DNA of 64,000 bases from Planctomycetia bacterium (GTDB lineage: Bacteria; Planctomycetota; Planctomycetia; Pirellulales; Thermoguttaceae). The DNA lies in NCBI GenBank assembly GCA_030537455.1, contig JAUNMR010000007.1, positions 51,859-115,858 on the forward strand. The letters run 5' to 3'. The first letter of the stretch is position 1. The number at the start of each line of letters is the position of its first letter. Positions 7,463 to 17,206 of the stretch are shown piece after piece. The notes beneath the pieces are model-generated. The model was not told the DNA's origin. It was given only the letters and a program-made list of their open reading frames with translations, and did not search any database. Position numbers and translations under genes: made by a program.

Positions 7463-8839
7463 TCAGGCGTTCCAACGTTTTAGTAGTACGCCAGACGTCT
7501 GACCGAGAGTATTGCCACACAGTTTAAGCGCGTAATCGCCGGTGGTCGCTCGCGCTTGTGTCACCGGTTGTACGCCAAGAGCCGGATCGCACGTGCTAAA
7601 GCCGAAAGTCGGGAAGACCGCGCCCTCTTGAAGCGCAAGAATACTAGCGACCGTCGCGATCGCGCCGCCGCCCGCGCCGGGATTGCCGATGTGACCGCCA
7701 AGAGACGTCAAGGCGACGCTGTCGAGGTCAGAACCGAAAACCTTACGCAACGCCAACGCTTCGGCCGCGTCGAGCGTTGTCTCGCCACGACTAGCGCCGT
7801 TAATGTGAGCAAGGTCAGACGCGTGAAGGTCGGCGTCAGTCACAATGGCGCGCAAGGTCAATTCAAAGGATTCGCGTAGAGAGTCAACCGACGTGGTCAG
7901 ATCGCAGTTCGAACCGCCGCAATCGCGCTCATGACGATAGGACGCGCGATAGGCGCCGGCAACGACTTCGGCGTAAATCTTAGCGCCACGCGCTTTAGCG
8001 TGCTCGTAGGTCTCTAGAATAACCGCGCCGGCGCCTTCTCCAGGCACGGAGCCGTTACGCATGGCGTCATAGGGTTTCGCGGGCGCGTCGGTTCGCTCGC
8101 CTTGTCCTAGCGCATTGGGCGAGATCTGGTCATATTTCAAAGCGTCAGCCAATCTTACGGGGTGCAGTTTCGAACCGGTGGCGCCCACGACCATAACATC
8201 GGCGCGACCGGAGCGTAGCGCGCTGGTCGCTTCCGCAAGAGCCGTGCAGAAGGACGACTCGCGATTGGTCACGTCAAATGCCGGTCCGAAAAACTCATTG
8301 TAGATCGTAATGTGGCTCGCCGACATATTGGTGAGATATTTCAGCTGCCAAATCGGCGTCATTTTGGTCAGGCCGTCGGCGCGCCAGCGTGGGAAATCAA
8401 GATAATATTCCCCTTGTTCGTCCTTTTGTCGGCACGCTTTAATCGCGTCGACCAACTCCTGAGGGGTCGTTACGATATAATCGGAAGCAAAGGCGACGCC
8501 GACGCGACCGGAGGGAGTGGAGAAATCGTAACCGCTGTGTTGTAACGCCAATTGCGCCGCGGCGACTCCCAGTTGAATTTCGCGCGCCATGAGCTTAACG
8601 CCCTTGCGAATTGCCTTGCGTTTGGAGTCCGGCATTTCTCCAAACTCTTGGATTTTACCAGTGAACGCGTCTACAGGCGCCAGCGACGTCAACGTGCGAA
8701 TGTCATGAGCTTGCGCGGAGCGAACGCCGGTACGACAAGACAAAGTTCCGACGCTTAAAGAGTCTAATTCAACTCCCAATGCGCTCAACGCGCTCAAACC
8801 GGTGACGACAACGCGTCGTGACGTGGCTTTCTTATCCAT
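7463..8839 (-). CDS. Beta-ketoacyl synthase-fold protein lacking the nucleophilic cysteine
   Basis: 458 residues with the KAS-II (FabF) thiolase fold: RRVVVTGLSALSALG at the N terminus, GPAFDVT before the active-site helix, GSVPGEGAGAVILE and GGHIGNPGAGGGA near the C terminus. Aligning GPAFDVTNRESS with the family GPxxxVxxACAxS, with 9 residues from GP and 17 to GRAD, puts Glu194 at the catalytic Cys. The first catalytic His (NAHGT) aligns with Ala349 (INGASRGE). The second His is kept (His383). It therefore cannot load an acyl chain on Cys like a normal synthase. It may act like a chain-length-factor subunit, as a decarboxylase-type partner, or as something else. No acyl carrier protein or other fatty-acid gene is adjacent. 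A promoter lies at 8953-8981. Confidence 0.75.
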   Translation of the reverse strand: MDKKATSRRVVVTGLSALSALGVELDSLSVGTLSCRTGVRSAQAHDIRTLTSLAPVDAFTGKIQEFGEMPDSKRKAIRKGVKLMAREIQLGVAAAQLALQHSGYDFSTPSGRVGVAFASDYIVTTPQELVDAIKACRQKDEQGEYYLDFPRWRADGLTKMTPIWQLKYLTNMSASHITIYNEFFGPAFDVTNRESSFCTALAEATSALRSGRADVMVVGATGSKLHPVRLADALKYDQISPNALGQGERTDAPAKPYDAMRNGSVPGEGAGAVILETYEHAKARGAKIYAEVVAGAYRASYRHERDCGGSNCDLTTSVDSLRESFELTLRAIVTDADLHASDLAHINGASRGETTLDAAEALALRKVFGSDLDSVALTSLGGHIGNPGAGGGAIATVASILALQEGAVFPTFGFSTCDPALGVQPVTQARATTGDYALKLCGNTLGQTSGVLLKRWNA

Positions 8840-8952
8840 CTGTGTGTTTGTTCCAAAGTTTAAAACGGCGCTAACGCGCTTGCGCCTGCGATAAATTGGC
8901 GCAAATGCGACGTCGCGACGTCTTCCAGTAAACTAGACCGACGTGGTTTCCT

Positions 8953-8981
8953 ATTATATCGACTCACAGCGTAAAAGTAAA
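8953..8981 (-). promoter_or_regulatory. Promoter of the ketosynthase-like gene
   Basis: On the minus strand, TTTACT (8976-8981) and a perfect TATAAT (8953-8958) are separated by 17 nt, 113 nt upstream of the ATG at 8839. An inverted repeat TTGCGCC/GGCGCAA falls in the leader near 8880-8904. Confidence 0.45.
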
Positions 8982-9119
8982 GGGCGCCTAACACAATTCA
9001 AGAAAGGTTTGCTAGCGCGTGAAAGGAAAGACACAGATATAAAAAGAACCAACGCGCACGCTCGGCGTTGCAATCACGCAATAGCGCCGCGTTGGCGATT
9101 GTTTTCGAGCGCCCAAGCG

Positions 9120-10823
9120 TCAGAAGCTCGGGGCCATATTAGCTGGGTCGGTTGTGGGCGAAATCGTCGGAGTTGCGTTCCCTAGACTCCCGTTGTTTGG
9201 AGAGTTGTTTTGTATTCTAGTCGCAGGCGCGGTCTGCGTCGAGGATTCCGTCGGGGGATTGACGTTCATGGAATTTGGCGCTTGAGCCGGCGCAGGATTA
9301 GGCGCGACGGCTGGCGAAGCGTTTCCGGTTGGGTCGGTCGGACTGGCGGAGACCAGGCGAATCGACGGGTTCGCCGCGATGTTCTCGACGTCTTTACGAA
9401 TCGCGAAGGAGAGCTTTTGAGTATGACGCGCCGGGACATAGACCTTCCACTGGAAAGCGGAGGAGTCTGCGGCGGCGTAGGAAATACTTGGGTTCGCGCT
9501 CACAACGGTCACGCCTTTTGGCAACTGAACTTCGACCTCCGCGAGTTGAGTGAAGTCGGAGAGATTATTCACGTCGATCCAGCAGTCGGCGACGTCGCCA
9601 ACGCGCTCGATTTTACCGCCGTAAGAGGTGAGCGTCACCGGCGGCGCGTCGGTCCAGGTGTAGTAGAACGTCTTACTATCGACCGCCACGTCGCTTTGAC
9701 CCGACCCGTCGGGACGATAGATCGTCGCTTTGAGCTGACATGTGCCCGCGACGCCGTTGCGTTGCGTCAGGGTCGTCTGCGCTTGACCGTTCACGTCTGT
9801 CGTGACCGTAACGCTATTGGCAAGATTAGGTCCAAAGCCCGCGTCGCCAGAAAGGGAGTCGTAACGCACATACCAGCCGGAGCGCGCCTCGCTCGTCGAC
9901 GTTTTACGAACTGTCGTAACGATCGGAACGCTCGTCTTGAGCGCGGAAACGCCGGAGCTGGGATAGAGAAACGCCGCGTCGATCCAATGGATTGTGGAGC
10001 TGGCGCGACGGCGATCCCAGTTGTTAATCGTATCGGACTGTACGTCGACCGTGGTCGTGCCCTCCTCGTAAGAGGTGACCGACGTCCAGGATTGACCGCG
10101 AAGAATGGTGATATCGTCGAGGGTCGTCTGAGTACCGCGGTTTACGCGCCAGAGCTGACCGGTCGTGACTGTTGAAAGGGAGCGCGAATCGACTTCTTTC
10201 GACGCTTTAAGAAGATTGCACTGCAGACAACTACTATTCCGGGCGCGCGAGCCCAGACCGGATGAGGTCAATGCGTTTTCATTTGCGTTCGCCTCGACAA
10301 AACGACCGGCGCCGGCCAGACTCCAGTTCAACTCCTCGCCCACGCGAAGATACTCCATATCGTCTCCGATATAGCTGGCGACCAGTACGACTTCCGAACC
10401 AACCGGCGCGGTAATCACGTGAGGCTCCATAACGACCTGCTCCCCTCGAGCCACGAGCTTCTCGGGAAAAAGAGCCCCGCCATTGGGACGCTGAGTCGGC
10501 CAGACGTAATCGCGCATATCGACCCCGGCGCGACGAGCCGCCGCTTCTTCTGAGTCGGTCGACTCCCAAGCGCCACGAACGTCGCTGGTCGTTGTCGCGC
10601 GCGCAATTGCCTCGCTTTCCTCCTTACTGCCGACGCGTTCCACCTCGGAACGACGACGAGCAAAAAGACCTTCGTCGGAAAAAAGACAGCATTTATGATT
10701 CTCCAACGACTCACAACCGCAAGACGTCAGAATCACAGCGCATAACAATAGAGACAGCGTTACGCACGTCGACGCGCTTAAACGCCGCTCCGTTACGGTC
10801 TTCTCTGGGGTGTTAAACGTCAT
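9120..10823 (-). CDS. Large lipoprotein with beta-sandwich repeat domain
   Basis: 567 residues. The N terminus has basic residues (TERRL), a hydrophobic stretch and the lipobox LTSC (mature Cys at about residue 35), so it should be a lipidated exported protein. The middle contains Ig-like strand patterns, including MEPHVITAPVGSEVVLVASY and several Thr/Ser-rich strands. Around residues 410-490, a segment with DCWIDVNNLSDFTQLAEVEV and LPKGVTVVSANPSI resembles the DUF11-type repeats seen in outer-surface proteins. The last 70 residues are Pro/Asn/Ala/Thr-rich and disordered. Function is unknown; a surface or outer-membrane structural role is inferred. It is transcribed away from rimO. Confidence 0.65.
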   Translation of the reverse strand: MTFNTPEKTVTERRLSASTCVTLSLLLCAVILTSCGCESLENHKCCLFSDEGLFARRRSEVERVGSKEESEAIARATTTSDVRGAWESTDSEEAAARRAGVDMRDYVWPTQRPNGGALFPEKLVARGEQVVMEPHVITAPVGSEVVLVASYIGDDMEYLRVGEELNWSLAGAGRFVEANANENALTSSGLGSRARNSSCLQCNLLKASKEVDSRSLSTVTTGQLWRVNRGTQTTLDDITILRGQSWTSVTSYEEGTTTVDVQSDTINNWDRRRASSTIHWIDAAFLYPSSGVSALKTSVPIVTTVRKTSTSEARSGWYVRYDSLSGDAGFGPNLANSVTVTTDVNGQAQTTLTQRNGVAGTCQLKATIYRPDGSGQSDVAVDSKTFYYTWTDAPPVTLTSYGGKIERVGDVADCWIDVNNLSDFTQLAEVEVQLPKGVTVVSANPSISYAAADSSAFQWKVYVPARHTQKLSFAIRKDVENIAANPSIRLVSASPTDPTGNASPAVAPNPAPAQAPNSMNVNPPTESSTQTAPATRIQNNSPNNGSLGNATPTISPTTDPANMAPSF

Positions 10824-11175
10824 AATAAAGCGCCTTTGTCGCTAGGGGAATTGGCAGTCTACTCCATTATTACCTACTCTATATTATACATATTATCTAT
10901 CTTATACGACTAGTCCTGTTTACGAGAACGATATTTTTTTACATATCGTCACATGTGCCATCCTGTACGATCGGCGTCGTGCTTATACATTGCAAAACCG
11001 TCGCAATTAGTAGACTTCAACGCTGTTGTGCTCGCACGCTATGTCTAATTACGCGATAAAACCGAAGTTAGCGCGTCGCGTCCCTTTTAAGCTTCTTAAT
11101 TTTGAGTATATTAAAAAGGAATAGTTCCACTGTCTCACGACAGAACTTTGCGCAAGAAAGACAAGAGAAATTAGG
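10824..11175. other. AT-rich divergent intergenic region
   Basis: 352 nt between the lipoprotein (-) and rimO (+), strongly AT-rich around 10860-10930 with several TATA-like words. It must hold promoters for both genes, but I could not single out one convincing -35/-10 pair. No RNA gene or coding frame is supported. Confidence 0.5.
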
Positions 11176-12816
11176 ATGCACTCGACGTCGCAACATTCTC
11201 AATCCGGCGCGGCTCAAGAGGCCGCAATCTCGCCGAAGACCGGCGCGGTTAGAACCTGTTCGATCACCTCTTTGGGTTGTCCCAAGAATCTGGTCGATTC
11301 CGAATCAATGATCGGTCGCCTCCTCTCTCACGGGTTCGAACTGGTAGAGGAAGCGCCGAGCGTGGATTTACTGCTCGTCAACACCTGCGGGTTTCTGCGC
11401 GAGGCGACTCAAGAGGCGAAGGAGGTTATTGCGGAAGCGTGCGCGCTCAAAGAAGCGGGCGCGGTCGGTAAGCTCCTTGTCGCGGGCTGTGCCGTCGTGT
11501 CAGACGGCAAGGCGCTCAGGGACGAATTCCCATTGGTCGACGTCTGGGTAAGTCCCTACGACGAAGTCAATATTGCCAAGATCGTCGCGGCGCTTTTTGC
11601 CGATTCCGACTCCGACGCTCAACCGAGCGCCGCCACGTCAGCGTCGCCCCTGCCGAACCTCCTGCCGATGGTCGAGCGTCCCAATGTCGAGGCGACGCGC
11701 GCCGAAGCAAAGTTTTATTACGACCAGGCGAAGTCGATACCATTAGATTCAGCGCCGCGCGCCGCGCTCACCGAACCGCACGTCGCCTATGTCAAAATCG
11801 CCGACGGATGTGATCGCTTCTGCTCATACTGCACGATCCCCAAAATTCGAGGACGATACGCCAGTAAGCCAATGGAGGCGATCCTCGAGGAACTGCGCAA
11901 ACTCGCCGATACCGGCGTGCGCGAGGTCAATCTCATTGCGCAAGAGACGACCTTCTGGGGCATGGATCTGTACGGTCAGCCACAACTGGCGAAACTACTG
12001 CGTGAAATCCAAGCGTTAGGACTATTCGACTGGGTCAGAACGCTCTATACCTACCCGCTCTATTGGACCAAAGAGCTAACGGAACTCTTTGCGCTTCAGC
12101 CACAGGGAACCACTTCGATTTTGCCCTATATCGACGTGCCGCTACAGCACTGCAACAGCGAGATTCTCAAGCAGATGAACCGACGCGTCGACAAAGCGCA
12201 AACGATCGATCTGATTGAACAGTTACGCGCGGAAATTCCCAATGTCGTACTGCGCTCCTCTTGGATCGTCGGATTTCCCGGGGAAACGGACAAGCAGTAC
12301 CAGGAGCTCGCTGACTTCATCGAGAAATATCGATTCGAACGCTCCGGAGTCTTTGAATTTTCACCGGAACCTGGCGCGCCCGCGGAGAAAATGCCAAATC
12401 AAGTCGACCCGAAAGTAAAGCACACGCGATACGAACGACTCTACGCCAAACAGGAAAGAGTCTCGCGACAGTACGCGCGTGGTCTCATCGGACAGATTCG
12501 CGACGTCATTCTCGACGCGCGACAAATCTCTGAAACCGGAGTCGTGATGAAGAACGTCTGCGTCGGTCGCACCTACGCCGACGCGCCTGACGTCGACCCG
12601 GTCGTTTACGTCACCGGACGCAATTTAGAACCTGGCAGTATTATCCCCTGTGAAATTGTCGACGCACACGGTCTGGACCTCATCGCTGTGCCCGCCGATC
12701 CCGACAAGCTTTTCGTCACTAAGAAGGAACGGAAAATCCAACGCCTACAGCAAGAGCGAGAAAACGCCGAAAACGAGGCGGCACAAAACGCTAAACCCAA
12801 GCGTCGGCGCAACTAA
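11176..12816 (+). CDS. rimO: Ribosomal protein S12 methylthiotransferase RimO
   Basis: A 546-residue radical-SAM methylthiotransferase that thiomethylates Asp of ribosomal protein S12. The N-terminal MTTase domain has its three cluster cysteines in SLGCPKNLVDSE, VNTCGFL and AGCAV. The radical-SAM motif is C212-x3-C216-x2-C219 (CDRFCSYC). A C-terminal TRAM domain starts near IGQIRDVILDA. SLGCPKNLVDSE is the RimO signature and separates it from MiaB. It is about 100 residues longer than usual: a polar Ala/Ser/Pro linker lies between MTTase and radical-SAM domains (about 150-190), and the C-terminal tail after TRAM is Lys/Arg/Gln-rich. The start ATG 11176 keeps the whole first domain. A terminator follows at 12864. 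Confidence 0.93.
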   Translation: MHSTSQHSQSGAAQEAAISPKTGAVRTCSITSLGCPKNLVDSESMIGRLLSHGFELVEEAPSVDLLLVNTCGFLREATQEAKEVIAEACALKEAGAVGKLLVAGCAVVSDGKALRDEFPLVDVWVSPYDEVNIAKIVAALFADSDSDAQPSAATSASPLPNLLPMVERPNVEATRAEAKFYYDQAKSIPLDSAPRAALTEPHVAYVKIADGCDRFCSYCTIPKIRGRYASKPMEAILEELRKLADTGVREVNLIAQETTFWGMDLYGQPQLAKLLREIQALGLFDWVRTLYTYPLYWTKELTELFALQPQGTTSILPYIDVPLQHCNSEILKQMNRRVDKAQTIDLIEQLRAEIPNVVLRSSWIVGFPGETDKQYQELADFIEKYRFERSGVFEFSPEPGAPAEKMPNQVDPKVKHTRYERLYAKQERVSRQYARGLIGQIRDVILDARQISETGVVMKNVCVGRTYADAPDVDPVVYVTGRNLEPGSIIPCEIVDAHGLDLIAVPADPDKLFVTKKERKIQRLQQERENAENEAAQNAKPKRRRN

Positions 12817-12863
12817 CCGCAACTGAAGACGCTAAAGAACAATTCCCATAGTTCACAACTTGC

Positions 12864-12906
12864 CACGACGACGTCGAGCGCAAACTCAATGTCGTCGTGC
12901 TTTTTT
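12864..12906 (+). terminator. Rho-independent terminator after rimO
   Basis: The stem CACGACGAC (12864-12872) pairs with GTCGTCGTG (12891-12899), followed by C and six T (12901-12906). Confidence 0.85.
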
Positions 12907-12938
12907 CTTGGCGCTAAGCAGTTCAGGCGCGCGTCGAC

Positions 12939-12966
12939 TTGAAAAAAGTGGGTTATACACTATACT
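12939..12966 (+). promoter_or_regulatory. Promoter of the aldo/keto reductase gene
   Basis: TTGAAA (12939-12944), a 16-nt spacer and TATACT (12961-12966) lie 67 nt before the ATG at 13034, just after the rimO terminator. Confidence 0.6.
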
Positions 12967-13033
12967 AATAGCGCTAGAACCAAAAATTCTAACAGCGCAA
13001 GCTTAACCTATTCAATACAACGCAGGAGATTAT

Positions 13034-14164
13034 ATGAGTCAACTTGGCGAAAATATCAAGAAGCTAGGTTTCGGTCTAATGCGTCTTCCTCAAAAGGACG
13101 GGGTAATCGACGTCGAACAGACCAAAGAGATGGTCGACCTCTTTATGGCGGCCGGTTTTACGTATTTCGACACTGCCTGGGCATATCCCGGGTCAGAAGA
13201 CGCCATTCGTCAGGCGCTAGTGGAACGCTATCCGCGCGAATCCTTCCAGCTGGCGACCAAAAACGCCGCATGGATTAAATGCGCTACTGCGCAAGACGCG
13301 CACGAGCAATTCGCGACCTCCTTGCGTCAAACCGGCGCCGGCTATATCGACTTCTATCTGCTCCACTGCCTTGGCGAGACACGCACGAAGGTTTTCGACG
13401 ATTTCCACATGTGGGACTGGGTACAAGAGCAGAAGGCGAAAGGACTTATCAAGCACGTCGGTTTCTCCTTCCACTCCACAGCGGACGAACTCGAAGAGCT
13501 CCTGCAGGCTCACCCGGAAATGGAATTCGTACAACTGCAGCTCAATTACGCCGACTGGGAAGACCACGCCATTCAGTCGCGCCTGTGCTATGAAGTCGCG
13601 CGTAAATACAACAAGCCGATTATCGTCATGGAGCCGGTCAAGGGCGGAACGCTCGCTCAACCTCCACAAAAGGTCGCCGATATCTTCAAGGCGGCCGACC
13701 CCGACGCGTCCGTTGCCTCCTGGGCGGTTAAATTCGTCGCTAATCTCGAAGGCGTCATGGTCGTACTCTCCGGAATGAGCAACGTCGAACAAATGAAGGA
13801 CAATTTGTCCTATATGAGCGACTTCCAAAAGCTCACGCCCGAACAAGAGGCGGTTATTGCCCAAGCGCAGGCGGAACTCAAGAAATACCCGATTATTCCC
13901 TGTACGACCTGCAACTACTGCGCCAAGGTCTGCCCGAAAAATATCGGTATTTCCGGTTCCTTTACCGCTTTGAACATGCTCACGCTCTACGGAAACTACG
14001 ATTCCGCGAAATTCCAAGAGACCTGGCTGGTGGATAATCACGGCAAAGCCAATGCCACCGAATGCATTAAGTGCGGTAAGTGCGAACAGGCATGCCCACA
14101 ACATATCGGCATTCGTGCGGAGTTGGAAAAGGTCGTCAACGCCTTCCATAAAGACAAGGCGTAA
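13034..14164 (+). CDS. Aldo/keto reductase with C-terminal 4Fe-4S ferredoxin domain
   Basis: 376 residues. Residues 1-270 form an AKR barrel with LGFGLMRLP, FDTAWAYPGSED (catalytic Asp/Tyr region), DFYLLHCLG and VMEPVKGGTLA. The last 100 residues carry clusters of cysteines (CTTCNYCAKVCPKNIG and CIKCGKCEQACPQHIG), typical for binding two 4Fe-4S clusters. Such fusions are common in anaerobes and are thought to couple carbonyl reduction to ferredoxin rather than to NADPH alone; the substrate is unknown. A strong ribosome site (CAGGAGATTAT) precedes ATG 13034. It is a single-gene transcription unit between a promoter and a strong terminator. Confidence 0.9.
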   Translation: MSQLGENIKKLGFGLMRLPQKDGVIDVEQTKEMVDLFMAAGFTYFDTAWAYPGSEDAIRQALVERYPRESFQLATKNAAWIKCATAQDAHEQFATSLRQTGAGYIDFYLLHCLGETRTKVFDDFHMWDWVQEQKAKGLIKHVGFSFHSTADELEELLQAHPEMEFVQLQLNYADWEDHAIQSRLCYEVARKYNKPIIVMEPVKGGTLAQPPQKVADIFKAADPDASVASWAVKFVANLEGVMVVLSGMSNVEQMKDNLSYMSDFQKLTPEQEAVIAQAQAELKKYPIIPCTTCNYCAKVCPKNIGISGSFTALNMLTLYGNYDSAKFQETWLVDNHGKANATECIKCGKCEQACPQHIGIRAELEKVVNAFHKDKA

Positions 14165-14220
14165 GAGTTAAATATCGCGTTGACACAAGATACGTAATAT
14201 ATTCAATTCCATTGATATTA

Positions 14221-14262
14221 AAACGCGCGCCATGAACGAATCAACGTTCGTGGCGCGCGTTT
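14221..14262. terminator. Bidirectional terminator between aldo/keto reductase and trpB
   Basis: The long inverted repeat 14221-14238 pairs with 14245-14262 over 18 bp with one mismatch, beginning AAACGCGCGCC and ending GGCGCGCGTTT. It lies between convergent genes. Confidence 0.8.
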
Positions 14263-14317
14263 GCTATCCACTGCGTAAACTAGCTGTGACGCGAAGTGGC
14301 GTTAGAGCGGTTATCCC

Positions 14318-15604
14318 TTAGAAATAGCGACCGTTGGCGCGACGCTCTTCCAGGTAGGCGTCGCCGACGCCGTATTTTTCCACGACGTAATCGACGTCCT
14401 TATCGCCGCGACCGCTACAGTTCACGAGGATTGAAACGCCGCTATGCTCCTTGGCGTATTTCATCGCATAGGCAATCGCATGGGAGCTTTCCAGCGCCGG
14501 AATAACGCCCTCGGTGCGCGACAGACGGAAGAACGCCTCGACCGCGTCGGCGTCGTCGAGCGGCTCGTAGCTCACGCGCCCGATCTTCTGCAAGAAGGCG
14601 TGTTCCGGTCCCACGGACGGATAGTCCAGCCCACTGGCGATCGAATAGACCGGCGCGGGGTCGCCGTTGGAATCTTTGAGCATCATGCTCTCGAACCCGT
14701 GCATAACGCCCTTTTCGCCGTAAGTCGCCGAAGCGGCATGGTCGCCGTAACCCGCGCCGCGACCGAGAGGCTCAACACCGATGATCTTGCAAGGATCGCC
14801 CAAAAACGCCTCGAAAATTCCGATCGAGTTACTACCGCCCCCTACGCAAGCGCAGACTACGTCTGGAAGATACCCGGTGATCTCTTGGAACTGCTCGCGC
14901 GCCTCGAAACCGACAACCGCCTGGAAGTCGCGCACCATCATCGGGAACGGATGCGGTCCCACTGCGGAGCCAATACAGTAGATTGAGTCTTTATAGTTTT
15001 TTGCGTAGGAAACGAACGCGGAGTCAACCGCCTCCTTAAGAGTACGCAGACCTTCTTTCACGCACACGACGTTCGCGCCCAAGACCTTCATTCTAGCGAC
15101 GTTCGGCGCCTGTTTGGCAATATCGACCTCGCCCATGTGGATTTCACATTCCAGACCGAAATAAGCCGCGGCGGTCGCGAGCGCTACGCCGTGCTGACCG
15201 GCGCCTGTCTCGGCAATAATACGCTTTTTGCCCATAAACTTCGCAAGCAATCCCTCGCCCATGCAGTGGTTGAGCTTGTGAGCGCCGGTATGATTCAGGT
15301 CTTCGCGCTTCAGATAGATCTGACTCGTACCGTCGCCCAGCTGCGCCGATAGGCGCGCGCAATGGCTCACCGGCGTGGGACGTCCCTGAAATTCGCGACG
15401 AATACGACGCAACTCCGAAATAAATTGCGCGCTATTGCATATCCGCTTGTACGCGCGCGTGATCTCGTCGAACGCCTCTTGAAGTTCAGGCGGAAGGTAG
15501 GAACCGCCAAATTCGCCAAAACGTCCTTGTGCGTCCGGGTATTCTTTCAGGTAGTTGCGATAATCCAACGTTATACTCTCTTTCTCATGCGCGGTCGGCG
15601 TCAT
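14318..15604 (-). CDS. trpB: Tryptophan synthase beta chain
   Basis: 428 residues. TrpB condenses indole with L-serine using PLP. It has the TrpB1-type start [16 protein letters not shown], the PLP lysine in [11 protein letters not shown], the catalytic Glu in AETGAGQHG, the phosphate-binding loop [10 protein letters not shown] and the C-terminal [10 protein letters not shown]. The ATG at 15604 is chosen; the frame can extend to a TTG at 15622. A terminator immediately upstream separates it from nfnB, so it is probably expressed alone. There is no trpA neighbour, which is unusual because the alpha subunit usually follows beta and channels indole to it. Confidence 0.93.
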   Translation of the reverse strand: MTPTAHEKESITLDYRNYLKEYPDAQGRFGEFGGSYLPPELQEAFDEITRAYKRICNSAQFISELRRIRREFQGRPTPVSHCARLSAQLGDGTSQIYLKREDLNHTGAHKLNHCMGEGLLAKFMGKKRIIAETGAGQHGVALATAAAYFGLECEIHMGEVDIAKQAPNVARMKVLGANVVCVKEGLRTLKEAVDSAFVSYAKNYKDSIYCIGSAVGPHPFPMMVRDFQAVVGFEAREQFQEITGYLPDVVCACVGGGSNSIGIFEAFLGDPCKIIGVEPLGRGAGYGDHAASATYGEKGVMHGFESMMLKDSNGDPAPVYSIASGLDYPSVGPEHAFLQKIGRVSYEPLDDADAVEAFFRLSRTEGVIPALESSHAIAYAMKYAKEHSGVSILVNCSGRGDKDVDYVVEKYGVGDAYLEERRANGRYF

Positions 15605-15654
15605 TTCAAACCGACTGCGCAATTACACAATCCTACGTTTGCCTATCATGCAAT

Positions 15655-15700
15655 AAAAAAGTCAAGCGTCACGCGTCAGCAAGACGCACACGCTTGACTT
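15655..15700 (-). terminator. Rho-independent terminator after nfnB
   Basis: AAGTCAAGCGT (15659-15669) pairs with ACGCTTGACTT (15690-15700). On the minus strand a T-run (plus A-run 15655-15660) follows. It sits 79 nt after the nfnB stop and just before trpB. Confidence 0.85.
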
Positions 15701-15778
15701 ACTGCTCGTCGATATCAGTATAATATCGAACTGGCGCTATTTCAACGAATCTTATGATTTATTCGAACGTTGCGAACT

Positions 15779-17188
15779 TTATTTACCGCAAAGGTAGGCA
15801 TGAATCGAACGCGCGGCAAGTTTACCGGCGCCCATGGCGGAAATGACAGTAGCGGCTCCGGTGACCGCGTCGCCGCCGGCATAGATTCCCTCGCGCGAGG
15901 TCAGCCCGGCTTCGTTTACGACAATACCGCCCCAGCGCGTGGTTTCCAAACCTTCGGTCGTCGACTTAATCAACGGGTTGGGACTGGTGCCTATCGCGAT
16001 AATGACCACGTCGACGTCGAGGTCAAACTCGCTGCCTTCAATCGCAACAGGTCGGCGTCGTCCGCTGGCGTCCGGCTCGCCCAGTTCCATCTTGACGCAA
16101 CGCAAACCGGTGACAAATCCATTGCGTTCATCGCGCGGATTGTCTGGGTTATTATAGCCCAAGACCTCCACCGGGTTGCAGAGCAGACGGAAATCGATTC
16201 CCTCTTCCTGCGCGTGTTCCACTTCCTCGCGACGCGCCGGAAGTTCGTCCATCGAGCGACGATAGACAATATAGACATGTTCGGCGCCCAAACGTAAGGC
16301 GGTGCGCGCCGCGTCCATCGCCACGTTACCGCCGCCTACCACCGCGACCTTACCGCCCTTCATAATGGGCGTGGAAGAATCTTCGCGATAGGCCGCCATG
16401 AGATTACTGCGCGTGAGGAATTCGTTAGCGGAGTAAACGCCCTTGAGCGATTCGCCGGGAATGCGCATAAAATTCGGAAGACCCGCGCCGGATCCGATAA
16501 AGACCGCTTCGTAACCGTCCGCAAAGAGTTCGTCGATCGTAAGCGTCTTGCCAATGACAACGTTCGTGGCGATTTCTACGCCCAGCTCCTTCAGAGTCTG
16601 AACCTCTTTGGAGACAATACGTTTCGGCAGACGAAATTCCGGAATACCATACAGGAGCACGCCTCCCGCGGCGTGTAACGCTTCAAAGACGGTAACGCTA
16701 TAGCCCAAACGCGCCAGGTCGCCGGCGCAGGTCAAGCCAGAAGGACCGCTGCCGACTATCGCCACGCGATGACCGTTCGGTTCCGCAACATGAGCGTGGC
16801 TGGTCGAGTTCGCATTGTGCCAGTCGGCAACGAAGCGTTCCAAACGCCCCACCGCTACCGGTTCGAACTTCTTCGCTAGGGTACAATGGCATTCGCACTG
16901 GGTCTCTTGTGGACACACGCGTCCACAGACCGCCGGCAGAGAGGACGTCGACGCGATCGTCTCGTACGCGCCTTCGAAATCTTCCAATACGATCTTACTA
17001 ATAAATTCCGGAATATTAACATTGACCGGACAGCCTGATACGCAAGGCTTGTTCTTGCAGTTCAAGCAACGTTTCGCTTCCGCTATCGCCGTTTCTCGAG
17101 AATAGCCTAGCGCTACCTCTTGGAAATTATGCCCGCGTTCGGTCGGATCCTGAACCGGCATTGCATGTTTTTGCGGTATAATCGCCAT
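15779..17188 (-). CDS. nfnB: NfnB / GltA-type NADPH-dependent oxidoreductase large subunit
   Basis: 469 residues, homologous to the small subunit of glutamate synthase and to NfnB. The N-terminal part binds 4Fe-4S clusters (CLNCKNKPCVSGCPV and CGRVCPQETQCECHC). Two Rossmann dinucleotide folds follow: VAIVGSGPSGLTCAGDLA for FAD and VAVVGGGNVAMDAARTA for NADPH. The C-terminal part has GGDAVTGAATVISAMGAGK. Because nfnA lies 18 nt upstream on the same strand, the pair is best read as NfnAB, the bifurcating NADH-dependent ferredoxin:NADP+ oxidoreductase, and not as glutamate synthase; no large GOGAT subunit is in the window. Confidence 0.88.
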   Translation of the reverse strand: MAIIPQKHAMPVQDPTERGHNFQEVALGYSRETAIAEAKRCLNCKNKPCVSGCPVNVNIPEFISKIVLEDFEGAYETIASTSSLPAVCGRVCPQETQCECHCTLAKKFEPVAVGRLERFVADWHNANSTSHAHVAEPNGHRVAIVGSGPSGLTCAGDLARLGYSVTVFEALHAAGGVLLYGIPEFRLPKRIVSKEVQTLKELGVEIATNVVIGKTLTIDELFADGYEAVFIGSGAGLPNFMRIPGESLKGVYSANEFLTRSNLMAAYREDSSTPIMKGGKVAVVGGGNVAMDAARTALRLGAEHVYIVYRRSMDELPARREEVEHAQEEGIDFRLLCNPVEVLGYNNPDNPRDERNGFVTGLRCVKMELGEPDASGRRRPVAIEGSEFDLDVDVVIIAIGTSPNPLIKSTTEGLETTRWGGIVVNEAGLTSREGIYAGGDAVTGAATVISAMGAGKLAARSIHAYLCGK

Positions 17189-17206
17189 CTGGGTTCCAAC
17201 CTTTCG

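Noticed and set aside
15779..17188. Glutamate synthase small subunit annotation
   Set aside because: No large GOGAT subunit is nearby and the gene is paired with an NfnA-type reductase, so NfnB fits better.
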